A DNA stretch of 64,000 nt from Aurantimonas sp. Leaf443 (GTDB lineage Bacteria > Pseudomonadota > Alphaproteobacteria > Rhizobiales > Rhizobiaceae). Within the stretch, counting starts at the first letter, position 1. Each line of letters starts with the position of its first letter. Positions 30,432-39,975 of this stretch are shown here, in pieces. The translations under genes were made by a program, and so were the position numbers. The stretch covers positions 335,745 through 399,744 of the forward strand of contig NZ_LMRD01000001.1 of NCBI RefSeq assembly GCF_001425575.1, written 5' to 3'. The notes under the pieces were generated by a model. It was not told the DNA's origin. It worked only from the letters and a program-made list of their open reading frames with translations, and did no database searches.

Positions 30432-30882
30432 GGGAGTCTCCTTCCCCGAACGAGCGGCCGGCCTTGGCCGCTCCGCTCGGCGCCGAGACGGCGCCAGAAA
30501 GGCAGTGAACCAAATCATGCTTTCCGATTGCTTAAGAGGAACGGGAAAGCTCGAGCGCGTCTCCCGAAGCGGCTGCGGACTGCGGACCGCCGCCGACCAC
30601 GCCACGTCCAGAATGGCGGCCGGCTCGAAGGGCGCGAACGCCCTTCGTCGCCCCACGGCGGCCGCCATTCGGAAAGGGCCGGGCAGGGCCTTGCGGAATA
30701 CCCCGTCTGCGCCCCGCTCGAATGCGACTTGTGCCACACAAAGGCCGAAATCGCTCCGACGAGACGCGCGCCTGCGCCCCATGTCGGTTGACGGGGTGGA
30801 ACCGCAGACTCATTGTCCGTCTCAATTCGGGACGGGCGATTCGCCCGTGCCGCTACGCGACGCCGAGCCAACGGATCCGGAA
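30432..30882. other. Divergent eipA-chpT spacer with nested inverted repeats
   Basis: No credible gene lies in this 451-base gap, although the chpT frame is open through much of it. Its main feature is a 60-base dyad at 30611-30670. Promoters for eipA (leftward) and chpT (rightward) must lie here; I see no consensus pair that I would call. Confidence 0.5.
30611..30670. repeat. Nested inverted repeat, possible structured RNA or REP-like element
   Basis: An outer 12-bp pair, GAATGGCGGCCG (30611-30622) with CGGCCGCCATTC (30659-30670), encloses an inner 9-bp hairpin, CGAAGGGCG (30626-30634) with CGCCCTTCG (30639-30647), closed by a CGAA loop. Both stems are perfect. The element is roughly centred in a non-coding gap. 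It could be a dispersed palindromic repeat, a small RNA or a terminator. Confidence 0.6.
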
Positions 30883-31578
30883 ATGACGAAGCTGCCAGAC
30901 CTGTCCTCCGCCGATCTCGCCGCCCTCCTGGCCAGCCGGCTGTGCCACGACATCATCTCGCCCGTCTTCGGCATCCAGAGCGGCCTGGAGCTTCTCGACG
31001 ACATGCCCGACGACAAGGAGGCGCATGGGCTGATGCGCTCCTCGCTGAAATGCGCCGTCGCGCGGCTGCAGATGGCACGCATCGCCTTCGGCGCCGCGGG
31101 CGCGCAGACCTCGAATTTCGATCTGAACGAGGCCAAGCAGGCCGCCAGCGGCTACATGGAGCACGAGAAGGCCAGCCTCGTCTGGGAGGGCCAGCACGGC
31201 TACGTGCCCAAGAACATCGCGAAGATCGTGCTGAATCTCGTGGTCCTGGCGAGCACGGCCATCAGCCGCGGCGGCGAGGTGCGCGTCAGCGTCGAGCAGC
31301 TGGAGCCGCCGCTGATCCGCGTGAAGGCGACCGGCGAGCGCATCCGCGTGCATTCGCGCTTCATCGCGCTGCTCGAGGGCACCAGCGTCGAGCAGATCGA
31401 CGCGCAGGCGATCCAGCCCTACTACACGCTCTTCCTCGCCGACCAGGCGGGCCTTCAGGTGACGATGCAGCCGGGCGAGGGGAGCGTGACCTTCCTCGTC
31501 GCGCCGAAGGCCGCCGCCGAGCCGGTTGCGGCCGCCGGGGCCGTTTCATCCAATCTTTCCCCTGTTTCTGAACGGTAA
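30883..31578 (+). CDS. chpT: Histidine phosphotransferase ChpT
   Basis: ChpT passes phosphate from the hybrid kinase CckA to CtrA and CpdR in the alphaproteobacterial cell-cycle relay. The 231-residue product has the phospho-accepting His at residue 22 in SRLCHDIISPVFGIQSG. A histidine-kinase-like fold without a functional ATP site follows, as expected for ChpT dimers. The frame is open upstream, but the ATG at 30883 places the H-box at the normal distance from the N-terminus. It lies 75 bases before the receiver-like gene and close to ctrA, its known partner. Confidence 0.9.
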   Translation: MTKLPDLSSADLAALLASRLCHDIISPVFGIQSGLELLDDMPDDKEAHGLMRSSLKCAVARLQMARIAFGAAGAQTSNFDLNEAKQAASGYMEHEKASLVWEGQHGYVPKNIAKIVLNLVVLASTAISRGGEVRVSVEQLEPPLIRVKATGERIRVHSRFIALLEGTSVEQIDAQAIQPYYTLFLADQAGLQVTMQPGEGSVTFLVAPKAAAEPVAAAGAVSSNLSPVSER

Positions 31579-31652
31579 GTCGAGACTCCGGCTCTAAGGC
31601 TTGGGGGACGGCGGAACCTGACGTTCCGCCCGCCCCTGACCGGAGCCGGGAC

Positions 31653-32033
31653 ATGAAGACCTGCCTCATCGTCGACGAATCGCCCGTCATCCGAAAGATC
31701 GCGGCGCGCATCGTGGAACAGGAGGGCTTCGCGGCCTGCCCCGCCGAGAATGCCGAGGCGGCGCTGGCGCTCATCGAGGCCGAGGGCGTGCCGGACGTCG
31801 CGCTCGTCAGCGCCTCGCTCTGCGAGCCCGCCGGAATCGAACTCATGCGCGCCATCCGCAAGAGCGAGGGCGGCAACCGCCCGCTGGTGCTCGCGGCCAT
31901 CGTGGAGGCCAATCTCGGGCTTCTGACGCGCCTGAAGCGGGCCGGCGCCGACGACATCGTCTACAAGCCCTTCAACCGCGGCACGCTTCTGGCGGGGCTG
32001 AAATCCGGCGCGCCGGCGATCCGAGCGGCCTGA
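31653..32033 (+). CDS. Receiver-like protein lacking the phospho-acceptor Asp
   Basis: The 126-residue product is a stand-alone CheY-type receiver fold (MKTCLIVDESPVIRKIAARI start). It keeps the acidic pocket (Asp8, Glu9) and the signalling Lys at 105 (YKPFN). The strand that should carry the phosphorylated Asp reads ALVSASLCEPAG, placing Ser53 at that position. The conserved Thr region reads LVLAAIV. It is therefore unlikely to be phosphorylated in the normal way and may act by binding. It lies between chpT and ctrA, so a role in the same circuit is plausible but inferred. Related rhizobial receivers with the same N-terminus have a normal Asp. Confidence 0.85.
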   Translation: MKTCLIVDESPVIRKIAARIVEQEGFAACPAENAEAALALIEAEGVPDVALVSASLCEPAGIELMRAIRKSEGGNRPLVLAAIVEANLGLLTRLKRAGADDIVYKPFNRGTLLAGLKSGAPAIRAA

Positions 32034-32063
32034 CCGCCCGATATGTCCGGCCCGACACGAGAA

Positions 32064-32093
32064 AGCCCGCCGGCGCTGGGGCGCGGGCGGGCT
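32064..32093. terminator. Hairpin between convergent receiver-like gene and ctrA
   Basis: AGCCCGCC (32064-32071) pairs with GGCGGGCT (32086-32093) and can extend inward. It sits between two convergent stops and probably serves both genes. Confidence 0.6.
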
Positions 32094-32131
32094 CTGGTCG
32101 TGCGGCGGCGTCGTGCGGAGGCCGCCCGCCC

Positions 32132-32824
<693 letters not shown>

Positions 32825-33195
32825 TTGGAGTTCCTCTCCACCGGCTCCGCCGGGTCCGCACACCTGGCAAGGCACAAGTTTGTCTGAAGTTCGGCCGAAA
32901 CTTGGCACGAAATGGTTAACAAAAGCTCCAGCCCGTCATGGACCCTCGTCGCCAGTCTTCCGGTCATCCATCCCCGGACGCCTGGTATCGAAGGCGATCG
33001 GGGAGGGGAGGCGCCCTCCGGTTCGAGGGGCGCTTCCTGTCTTCGAGCCGGTTTACCCGGCCTTAAATCCTGGTCTCTATGATTAACATTGCGCGTAAAC
33101 GGACGGTTAACGTGCTTAAGGCGCGAGCCTTGCCCGAAGCCGTCAGACGCGACGTGAAAGTGGCCCGCATAAGGCGGCGCCCGGAGGTGGAGCAC
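32825..33195. promoter_or_regulatory. Shared ctrA/fliJ-like promoter region with TTAA half-sites
   Basis: This 371-base divergent gap holds several TTAA half-sites: 32916-32919 (reads GTTAACCAT toward ctrA), 33063-33066, 33083-33086, 33107-33110 and 33116-33119. None makes a full TTAA-N7-TTAA pair, but GTTAACCAT is typical of a CtrA half-site. CtrA autoregulation is known in Caulobacter. No GANTC methylation site was noticed in it by eye. Confidence 0.45.
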
Positions 33196-33567
33196 ATGAT
33201 GAAGCGGGACAATCTCGTACGCGTCGCTCGTTTCAAGATGCTGGAGAAGCGGCGTCAGGTAGAGCAGCTCGAGATGATGATGGGCGAGTTCGGGCGCATG
33301 GCCGCCGAACTCGACGCGCAGATCGGCAACGAGGAACGCAAGAGCGGCATCACGGACGTCGCCCATTTCGCCTATCCGACCTTCGCCAAGGCCGCTCGCG
33401 CCCGTCGCGACAACCTTCAGAACTCGGTGAAGGACCTGAAGGTCCAGATGAACGCCGCGCGCCTCTCGCTGGAGGAATCGGAAGCCGAGCTCGCCAATGC
33501 CGAAAAGCTCGAGCAGCGCGACAACGCCCGCGACGACAGCGACGAGCGCCGGGTCGCCAGCCTCTGA
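33196..33567 (+). CDS. fliJ: FliJ-like flagellar export chaperone family protein
   Basis: The 123-residue product is almost entirely helical and charged. It has the coiled-coil pattern and the DVAHFAYPTFAKAARARRDNL segment typical of the FliJ-like proteins encoded opposite ctrA in Hyphomicrobiales. FliJ assists the flagellar type III export ATPase, but no other flagellar genes are in this window. The frame is open from 33079, yet the ATG at 33196 has a near-perfect GGAGGTGG site and gives the expected N-terminus. Confidence 0.75.
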   Translation: MMKRDNLVRVARFKMLEKRRQVEQLEMMMGEFGRMAAELDAQIGNEERKSGITDVAHFAYPTFAKAARARRDNLQNSVKDLKVQMNAARLSLEESEAELANAEKLEQRDNARDDSDERRVASL

Positions 33568-33785
33568 GGGCCGGCGGTCCGCACGAGGCCAAGCCGTCGC
33601 GGCCACCCGCCGCGCGCGATCGCCGCCGCGCCTGACGCGGCGTCCTGGATCGAGACTCTGGAGCGACGCCATGACCTGCCGATAAGTCGGCCGGCCCTGG
33701 CGTCGCTTTTCCATGCGCCGCCTTTTGCCGGGCGGGCCGCGAAGGCGGCGTCGGATCGGTCGCGCCCCGCCCGGAAGCGGACAAC

Positions 33786-33809
33786 AAAAAAGCCGGCGCG
33801 AGGCCGGCT
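33786..33809 (-). terminator. Intrinsic terminator of sciP
   Basis: AGCCGGC and GCCGGCT (7 bp, five-base loop) are followed on the minus strand by a run of T. It lies 27 bases beyond the sciP stop. Confidence 0.85.
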
Positions 33810-33835
33810 GATCTGTGGGAACCGTTCGAGGCTGG

Positions 33836-34126
33836 TCAGTGCAGATCCAGCTTCTTTCTGTATTCCTGCAACTGGGTGGTCCGAAGACCCGCCAGCCCAT
33901 GGCTGTCGATCGACGCCTGCCAGGAGAGGAATTCCTCCACCGTCAGCGTGTAGCGCGAGCAAGCCTCGTCCAGGCTGAGGAGGCCGCCGCGAACGGCGGC
34001 GACCACCTCGGCCTTTCGGCGGATGACCCATCGGCGGGTGTTGGGCGGCGGAAGATCCGCCACCGTCAACGGGCTCCCGTCCGGCCCGATGACGTATTTC
34101 ACTCTTGGCCTTACCTGATCGGTCAT
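33836..34126 (-). CDS. sciP: CtrA inhibitor SciP (DUF1153 family)
   Basis: SciP binds CtrA and blocks its recruitment of RNA polymerase in Caulobacter. The 96-residue product carries the near-invariant core KYVIGPDGSPLTVADLPPP and RRWVIRRKAEVVAAVRGGLL, followed by a helix-turn-helix-like segment (LSLDEACSRYTLTVEEFLSW). The ATG at 34126 is preferred over a TTG seven codons upstream. It lies about 1 kb from ctrA, with its own terminator. Confidence 0.9.
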   Translation of the reverse strand: MTDQVRPRVKYVIGPDGSPLTVADLPPPNTRRWVIRRKAEVVAAVRGGLLSLDEACSRYTLTVEEFLSWQASIDSHGLAGLRTTQLQEYRKKLDLH

Positions 34127-34428
34127 TGCACTCTCTACAAAACTCAAGACCTAATCGTCCCGAACCGTAGCCGCCGGCTTCTAAAAAAACCGTCAAGCTT
34201 CCGCGAACAATCCGCGGCGATGCCCGAAGCCCCTCCGGCGCGGCGCCCGGCCGCTCTGGAAAGCGGCCGCGCGAGACGTTAGGGAAGGGGAGACAGGCCG
34301 GAGGCCAGGGGCTGCCGGCTGCCGCAAGACCCAATCTCGCCGTCATCCCCGTGGAAGACGCGACGCCCGAGACCTCATCGACCGCGCGCCGCGAATCGGG
34401 TCGGGAAGGAAGGACAGGGACGAAGCCC
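34127..34428. other. Divergent sciP-mnmA spacer
   Basis: This 302-base gap has no supported gene. It must hold the sciP and mnmA promoters; an A-run lies at about 34183-34190. The mnmA frame is open through its last 78 bases but without conserved sequence. I see no repeat or structured element. Confidence 0.4.
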
Positions 34429-35610
34429 ATGCTGAACAGCCTCGATCTGCCGAGGGCCCCGGCCGACACGCGCGTCGTCGTCGCCATGTCCGGCGGCGTC
34501 GATTCCTCGGTCGTGGCCGCCCTCCTGAAGTCGGAAGGCTACGACGTCGTCGGCATCACCCTGCAGCTCTACGATGCCGGCGAGGGGCCGCGCCGGGCGG
34601 GCGCCTGCTGCGCGGGCCAGGACATCCACGACGCGCGCCGGGTGGCCGAGACGCTCGGCATCCCGCATTACGTCCTCGACTACGAGGACGTGTTCCGGCG
34701 CAGCGTCATCGAGCCCTTCGCCGAGAGCTATCTCGCCGGCGAGACGCCGATCCCCTGCGTCTCCTGCAACCAGACCGTCAAGTTCCGCGACCTCCTGGCG
34801 ACGGCGCAGGATCTCGGCGCCGACGCGCTGGCGACCGGCCACTATATCGACAGCCGGCTCGTGGACGGACGCCGCGCGCTCCTGCGCCCGGCCGATCTCG
34901 ACCGCGACCAGAGCTATTTCCTCTACGCCACGACGCACCGGCAGGTGGATTACCTGCGCTTTCCGCTGGGCCGCCTGACCAAGGCGCAGACGCGCGCGCT
35001 GGCCGCCGCCCACGGGCTGGAGGTCGCGGCCAAGCCCGACAGCCAGGACATCTGCTTCGTCGCCAAGGGGCGCTACAGCGACGTGATCGAGCGCCTGCAT
35101 CCGGGCGCCGGCGCGCCCGGAGAGATCGTGCATGTGGACGGGCGCACGCTCGGCCGGCATGACGGCATCCTGCATTTCACCGTCGGCCAGCGTCGCGGCA
35201 TCGGCATCGCGGCGGGCGAGCCGCTCTATGTCGTCGGCCTCGATCCGCGCACCGCCCGCGTCACCGTCGGCCCGCGCGAGGCGCTCGCGACCCGGCGGTT
35301 GGCGCTGCGCGCGGTCAACTGGCTGGGCGCGCGCTCGCCGGCCGAACTTGCGGCAGAGGGCGTGGAGATCCACGTGAAGGTGCGCTCCACCCGCCCGCCC
35401 GCGGCCGCGCGTTTCGTGGCGACCGCGGACGGCTTCGAGGTGGAACTGGTGGACGGCGAGGACGGCGTCGCCCGAGGCCAGGCCTGCGTCTTCTACGACG
35501 CGCCGGGCGAGGGGGCGGAGCTTCTGGGCGGCGGCATCGTCGACCGCGCGATGCGCGTCGGCGAGGCCATCGCCGTGCCGGCCCCGATGGACCTGCGCGC
35601 CGCATCCTGA
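34429..35610 (+). CDS. mnmA: tRNA-specific 2-thiouridylase MnmA
   Basis: MnmA thiolates U34 of tRNA(Lys), tRNA(Glu) and tRNA(Gln). The 393-residue product has the PP-loop [11 protein letters not shown] and the two catalytic Cys contexts: [12 protein letters not shown], corresponding to E. coli Cys102, and [11 protein letters not shown], corresponding to Cys199. The ATGHY motif and a C-terminal beta-barrel are also present. An upstream in-frame start would add 26 residues; the ATG at 34429 is preferred. Stand-alone gene, convergent with the next. Confidence 0.96.
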   Translation: MLNSLDLPRAPADTRVVVAMSGGVDSSVVAALLKSEGYDVVGITLQLYDAGEGPRRAGACCAGQDIHDARRVAETLGIPHYVLDYEDVFRRSVIEPFAESYLAGETPIPCVSCNQTVKFRDLLATAQDLGADALATGHYIDSRLVDGRRALLRPADLDRDQSYFLYATTHRQVDYLRFPLGRLTKAQTRALAAAHGLEVAAKPDSQDICFVAKGRYSDVIERLHPGAGAPGEIVHVDGRTLGRHDGILHFTVGQRRGIGIAAGEPLYVVGLDPRTARVTVGPREALATRRLALRAVNWLGARSPAELAAEGVEIHVKVRSTRPPAAARFVATADGFEVELVDGEDGVARGQACVFYDAPGEGAELLGGGIVDRAMRVGEAIAVPAPMDLRAAS

Positions 35611-35625
35611 TCCTGCATTCTCGGA

Positions 35626-35651
35626 GCCGCGCCGTCGGTCGCCGGCGCGGC
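35626..35651. terminator. Hairpin between mnmA and the oxidoreductase gene
   Basis: GCCGCGCCG pairs with CGGCGCGGC (9 bp) between two convergent stops. There is no T-run, so it is a candidate only. Confidence 0.45.
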
Positions 35652-35671
35652 ACACGTCTTCGCAGCCGGCC

Positions 35672-36622
35672 TCAGCGCTTGAGCGGGGACGCCAGCTGCA
35701 GGATGCGCACCGTCTCCACCGCCTCGTCGCCGTCCGTCTCGGGCGGCCGGCGCGTCGTCACGCAGTCGATGAAATGGGCGAGCTCGCGTTCGAGCGGCAG
35801 GCCCGTCTGCGTCTCCTCGAAGACGGGCTCGGCATGGACGAAGTCGAACCCGGCCGCCGCGCGCGACAGCGTATGGCCGTAGAAGGCCAGCTTCTGCCCG
35901 TCCGGCGCCATGTCGTCGAAGACCAGCATGCCCGCCGTGCCGATGGCCGAGAAGCGCCGGTCGCGATAGGGCGAGACGCGCGAGATATGGATCTGCGCGG
36001 TGATGTCGTCGGCAAAGCGCAGCGCGATGTCGGCGACGTCCGTCTCGTCGCTCAGCACCGTGCGGCGCAGCGTGTTGACCTCCACTGGGTGACTGCCGGC
36101 CAGATGCAGGACCAGCGACAGATCGTGCGGCGCCAGATCCCAGACCGCGTCCATCGTGGGAAAGCGTCCGAGCCCGATCCGGTTCGAGACGATGTGGCGC
36201 AGCGTGCCGATCCGCCCCTCGCGCACCAGCCCGCACAGGCGCTGGAACACGGGGTGGAAGCGCAGGACATGCCCGACCATGAGGATGCGCCCGGCTTTGG
36301 CCGCCGCCGCCCGCGTCACCGCCGCGTCCCGCGCGTCGAGGCCGATCGGCTTCTCGATCAGGACGTCCTTGCCGGCGGCGAAGGCGGCGCGCGCCGTCTC
36401 CCCGTGGAGATGGGCGGGCATGGCCAGAACCAGCGCGTCGAGATCGGGCGCGGCGATCGCCGCCTCGGCGGTGTAGGCGGGGACGCCGTACTGCGCCGCG
36501 AAGGCTTCGGCACGCGCCGTATCGACATCGGCGACGCCCGAGAGGGCACCGAGCCCGTCGAGCGTGCGAATATGGTTGCGCCCCCATTGCCCGCATCCGA
36601 CGACAGCGATTCTGGGTGTCAT
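35672..36622 (-). CDS. Gfo/Idh/MocA-family oxidoreductase
   Basis: The 316-residue product has an N-terminal Rossmann fold (IAVVGCGQWGRNHIRTL), the family motif EKPIGLDA, and a C-terminal alpha/beta domain with DLAPHDLSLVLHLAG. Members oxidise sugars or sugar nucleotides with NAD(P). The GCGQWGRNH start is reminiscent of enzymes acting on UDP-sugar acids (WlbA-like), but no nucleotide-sugar genes are nearby, so the substrate is open. It stands alone, convergent with mnmA. Confidence 0.85.
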   Translation of the reverse strand: MTPRIAVVGCGQWGRNHIRTLDGLGALSGVADVDTARAEAFAAQYGVPAYTAEAAIAAPDLDALVLAMPAHLHGETARAAFAAGKDVLIEKPIGLDARDAAVTRAAAAKAGRILMVGHVLRFHPVFQRLCGLVREGRIGTLRHIVSNRIGLGRFPTMDAVWDLAPHDLSLVLHLAGSHPVEVNTLRRTVLSDETDVADIALRFADDITAQIHISRVSPYRDRRFSAIGTAGMLVFDDMAPDGQKLAFYGHTLSRAAAGFDFVHAEPVFEETQTGLPLERELAHFIDCVTTRRPPETDGDEAVETVRILQLASPLKR

Positions 36623-36818
36623 GAAGCACTCGTTCCATGCGCACGGACGCGGGCGAAGCCGAGAACGGCATTTCGGCCAGCCGCGACCGTCCTGCCGCGA
36701 ATTCGCCCCCGGACCGCCACCGCGTGGACCGAAAGCCCGTTGGACCTATCGAAACATCGCCCGTCCGGCAACAGGGCGCTCGGATCGCACTTGTCTTCGC
36801 CCGAAGGCGCCAAGCCGA

Positions 36819-36848
36819 TTGACACATCCCCCGGCCCCACCCTATATC
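36819..36848 (+). promoter_or_regulatory. Promoter of tRNA-Met
   Basis: TTGACA (36819-36824) and TATATC (36843-36848) are 18 bases apart and lie 32 bases before the mature tRNA. This is a strong sigma-70 match. Confidence 0.75.
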
Positions 36849-36880
36849 GCCCCCGTCGCCGCATCGAACCCGATGCGCGG

Positions 36881-36957
36881 GGCGGGGTAGCTCAGTTGGT
36901 TAGAGCAGCGGAATCATAATCCGCGTGTCGGGGGTTCAAGTCCCTCTCCCGCTACCA
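36881..36957 (+). tRNA. tRNA-Met (anticodon CAT)
   Basis: A complete 77-base cloverleaf includes an encoded CCA. The anticodon stem GCGGA/TCCGC holds loop ATCATAA with anticodon CAT. The first base is a G pairing with U72, unlike the unpaired C1 of initiator tRNA, so this is the elongator. A tRNA-Ile with CAT (the TilS substrate) cannot be wholly excluded without comparison, but the sequence fits rhizobial elongator tRNA-Met. Confidence 0.9.
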
Positions 36958-37318
36958 TCTTCCGAGAATCAGAACACGGTGCGCGCTCGAAACCTGTTCG
37001 AGCCTTGCAACGCGGATGTGGCTTCGCGCCGGGCGATCCGTCATCGCGTTGGGCCGATCGGCGCGCGGGACGACGCTCGAAGGCCGCGGCGGCCCGCATC
37101 CGAACCTGATCGGCCACCCGCGGCCGCTCTGACCTTCCGACTTCCCGCGTGAGAGCGCCGCACTCGGTACGCTTCCCTGACGGGCTCTGTCGCATTCCGT
37201 CACGCCATGCGTTCGACGTCTATCTGTATTCTATATATCTTTGACTTGTGTTCGTCACTTGTTCCCTGTCTATTGGTTCGTGCGACTTATAGTTGGCACG
37301 AGAGGAACCTTCGGACAG
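36958..37318. other. AT-richer spacer upstream of fixL
   Basis: No gene is supported in these 361 bases. From about 37205 to 37300 the sequence becomes clearly more AT-rich than its surroundings (for example TGTATTCTATATATC). It contains a possible -10 (TATAGT at 37288) and a TTGACT at 37241 that do not pair well. This is the likely fixLJ promoter region. Confidence 0.45.
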
Positions 37319-39307
37319 ATGGGTGAGGCGGGAGCGACGCTCCTGACGGATGGGGCAACGGGCGAGGGGGGCGGCGTCGGCGCGGTCGAGCCCTTCGACT
37401 GGAGCGGCACGCCGCTCGGGGCGCCGGGCTCGTGGCCGGAGGCCGCCCGGGTGCTGGCCGCGGCCATGCACGACAGTGCCCATCCCATGATGCTTCTTCT
37501 GGGGCCGGAGCACCGCATCGTGTCCAATGCGGCCGCGGCCGCCCTTTTCGACGCGACGGCCGGATTCGGTCCGGGCCGGGCCTTGCGCGAGGTCTGGCCG
37601 GAGGCGGGTGGGGCGGTGGAGACGCTCCTGCGCCGCGCTCCGGCCGGCGAGGGGCCCGCGCCGGGCGAGCGCCTGATCGAGCTGCCCCGCGCGCCGGACG
37701 GGTCCGGTCCGGCGTCCGTCTTCTCCTGCAGCCCCTTTCGGGCCGAGGACGGCGCGGTGGTCGGCGCCCTGTGCGTGGCGACGGAAGGGGCGGAGCGCCC
37801 CGCCCGCATGCCGCCCGCGCGCCGCACCTCCGCAAAGCGCCATGCGATCGAGGAGGACTATCTCCAGGCGCTGCGGGCCAACCCGCAGATCCTGTGGAAC
37901 TCCACGGCGGGGGGCACCGTGGAGACGGTCGTGCGCCGCTTCGGCACGCTGATGCGGCTCGATCCCGACCGGACCGACTGGCTCGACGCCATCCATCCCA
38001 ACGACCGCCAGCGCTCCCATCAGGCCTGGCGCCGGTCGATCGCGACGGGCGAGGCCTATTCGGTCGAGCATCGCATCCGCGTCGAGGCCGGCACCCATCG
38101 CTGGATGCATTCGCGCGCCGAGCCGCGCCGCGACCGGCAGGGCCGCATCCTGCGCTGGTACGGATCGACCGAGGACATCCACGAGCGCAAACTCGGCGAG
38201 GAGCACCTGCGCTCGATCCTCGAGACCGTGCCCGACGCGATGATCGTCATCGACGACAAGGGCACGATCCGGTCCTTCAGCAAGGCGGCCGAGCGCCTGT
38301 TCCGCTTCTCCGTGGCCGAGATCGTCGGCCGCAATGTCAAGGCGCTGATGCCCGATCCCTACCGGCGCGCCCATGACGACTATCTCGCCGCCTACCGCGC
38401 CACCGGCATTCGCCGCGTCATCGGCATCGGCCGCGTCGTGCGCGGCCAGCGCAAGGACGGCTCGACCTTTCCCATGGAGCTTTCGGTGGGCGAGATGCGC
38501 TCGGGCGAGGAGCGTTACTTCACCGGCTTCATCCGCGATCTCACCGAGAACTGGAAGGCCGAGGAACGCGTCCAGGAGATCCAGGGCGAGCTCCTGCATA
38601 TGTCGCGCTTCACCGCGCTCGGCGAGATGGCCTCCGCGCTCGCCCACGAGCTGCACCAGCCGCTGACGGCCATTTCCAGCTACCTGCAGGGCTGCCGGCG
38701 CATCGCCGACGGCATGCCCGGGCAGGAGGCCGCGCTGATGGCAACGGCGATCGACCGCGCCTCGGCGCAGGCGGTGCGGGCCGCCGAGATCATCCGCTCG
38801 CTGCGCGAGTTCGTCTCGCGGCGCGAGAGCCGGCGGCAGGTCCATGCCGTCGCCAAGCTCGTGGAGGAGGCGAGCGCGCTCGCCCTCGTCGGGGCGCGCG
38901 AGCGCGGCGTGCGCGTCATGTTCGATCTCGACCCGGCCGCCGGCCACATCTTCGCCGACCGGATCCAGATCCAGCAGGTCCTTCTCAATCTCCTGCGCAA
39001 CGCCATCGAGGCGATGGACGGGCGCCGGCGCGACCTCGTCATCGCCACCCGCGGCGACAGCGTGCCCGGCTTCGTCGAGTTCTCGGTCCGCGACAGCGGC
39101 ACGGGGCTCGACCCGCGGGTCGCGGCGAGCCTCTTCGATCCCTTCGTCACCACCAAGCCACATGGAATGGGGGTCGGCCTGTCGATCTGCCGCACCATCG
39201 TGGAGGCGCATGGCGGGCGCATCTCCGCCGGCCCCGCGGAGGGAGGCGGAACGGTCTTCCGCTTCACCATCCAAAGTTCCAAGGAGCGGGAAACCCGCCA
39301 TGTCTGA
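37319..39307 (+). CDS. fixL: Oxygen-sensing histidine kinase FixL
   Basis: FixL is a haem-PAS histidine kinase active when oxygen is low. The 662-residue product has an N-terminal PAS-like domain (about 40-155), a second PAS/PAC (about 185-290) and the haem PAS (about 295-412). Within the last, the proximal haem ligand matches His352 ([12 protein letters not shown]). Arg372 (IGIGRVV) lies exactly 20 residues on, the spacing of the ligand His and signalling Arg in Bradyrhizobium FixL. The H-box His is residue 443 ([17 protein letters not shown]). HATPase motifs follow. No membrane helices are seen, so it is probably soluble. It overlaps fixJ by 8 bases. Confidence 0.93.
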   Translation: MGEAGATLLTDGATGEGGGVGAVEPFDWSGTPLGAPGSWPEAARVLAAAMHDSAHPMMLLLGPEHRIVSNAAAAALFDATAGFGPGRALREVWPEAGGAVETLLRRAPAGEGPAPGERLIELPRAPDGSGPASVFSCSPFRAEDGAVVGALCVATEGAERPARMPPARRTSAKRHAIEEDYLQALRANPQILWNSTAGGTVETVVRRFGTLMRLDPDRTDWLDAIHPNDRQRSHQAWRRSIATGEAYSVEHRIRVEAGTHRWMHSRAEPRRDRQGRILRWYGSTEDIHERKLGEEHLRSILETVPDAMIVIDDKGTIRSFSKAAERLFRFSVAEIVGRNVKALMPDPYRRAHDDYLAAYRATGIRRVIGIGRVVRGQRKDGSTFPMELSVGEMRSGEERYFTGFIRDLTENWKAEERVQEIQGELLHMSRFTALGEMASALAHELHQPLTAISSYLQGCRRIADGMPGQEAALMATAIDRASAQAVRAAEIIRSLREFVSRRESRRQVHAVAKLVEEASALALVGARERGVRVMFDLDPAAGHIFADRIQIQQVLLNLLRNAIEAMDGRRRDLVIATRGDSVPGFVEFSVRDSGTGLDPRVAASLFDPFVTTKPHGMGVGLSICRTIVEAHGGRISAGPAEGGGTVFRFTIQSSKERETRHV

Positions 39308-39941
39308 CGAGCCGCATGTCCACCTCATCGACGACGACGCCCCGGTGCGCGACGCCGTCGCCTTCCTCCTGGCCTCGGCGGGTCTGCCGAGCCGCCTCTA
39401 CGCCTCGGCCGACGAGCTCCTGCGCAAGTCCGGCAAGGGCCTGCGCGGCTGCGTCGTCAGCGACATGCGCATGCCGGGCATGGACGGCATCACCCTTCTC
39501 GGCGAACTGCGCAGCCGCGGCATCCTCGTGCCCTTCATCGTCATGACGGGCCACGCGGACGTGGCGATGGCGGTGGAGGCGATGAAGCGCGGCGCGCTCG
39601 ACTTCATCGAGAAGCCCTTCCAGGACCAGCAGCTTCTCGGCGCCGTCCGCGCGGGCATCGCGGCCGACACGGCGCGGCGCGAGCGCCTGTCGCGGGTGGA
39701 CGGCGTGCGCAGCCGCCTGGCGAGCCTGACCGACCGCCAGCGCCAGGTGCTCGACGGGCTGGTCTCGGGAAAGCCCAACAAGGCCATCGCGCAGGATCTG
39801 AAGCTCAGCCCGCGCACGGTCGAGATCCACCGCGCCAATCTCATGGCGAAGATGGGCGTGCGGGCGCTGTCCGAACTCGTCGGCCTGGTGCTGGACCCGG
39901 CGGGCGAGGCGGCGGCGCTGCGGTCGGGCGAGCGGGCCTGA
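39300..39941 (+). CDS. fixJ: Two-component response regulator FixJ
   Basis: The 213-residue product has a receiver with acidic triad DDD at 11-13, phospho-acceptor Asp55 in [12 protein letters not shown], and Lys in DFIEKPF. A LuxR-type helix-turn-helix follows ([37 protein letters not shown]). Phosphorylated FixJ typically activates fixK. The ATG overlaps the fixL stop region, suggesting translational coupling. Neither fixK nor cytochrome genes are in the window. Confidence 0.95.
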   Translation: MSDEPHVHLIDDDAPVRDAVAFLLASAGLPSRLYASADELLRKSGKGLRGCVVSDMRMPGMDGITLLGELRSRGILVPFIVMTGHADVAMAVEAMKRGALDFIEKPFQDQQLLGAVRAGIAADTARRERLSRVDGVRSRLASLTDRQRQVLDGLVSGKPNKAIAQDLKLSPRTVEIHRANLMAKMGVRALSELVGLVLDPAGEAAALRSGERA

Positions 39942-39946
39942 GGAAC

Positions 39947-39963
39947 GCCCGCCGTAGGCGGGC
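39947..39963. terminator. Small hairpin between fixJ and the GH13 gene
   Basis: GCCCGCC and GGCGGGC flank a GTA loop between convergent stops. No T-run; candidate only. Confidence 0.45.
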
Positions 39964-39975
39964 CCCTACGGTCTC

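Noticed and set aside
31653-32033. Assigning this receiver as CpdR or DivK
   Set aside because: Both need the phospho-acceptor Asp, which is replaced by Ser here; sequence around the site is also unlike either.
33083-33119. Full CtrA box upstream of the fliJ-like gene
   Set aside because: Several TTAA sites are present, but none are spaced by seven bases (the closest pair is five apart), so only half-sites are reported.
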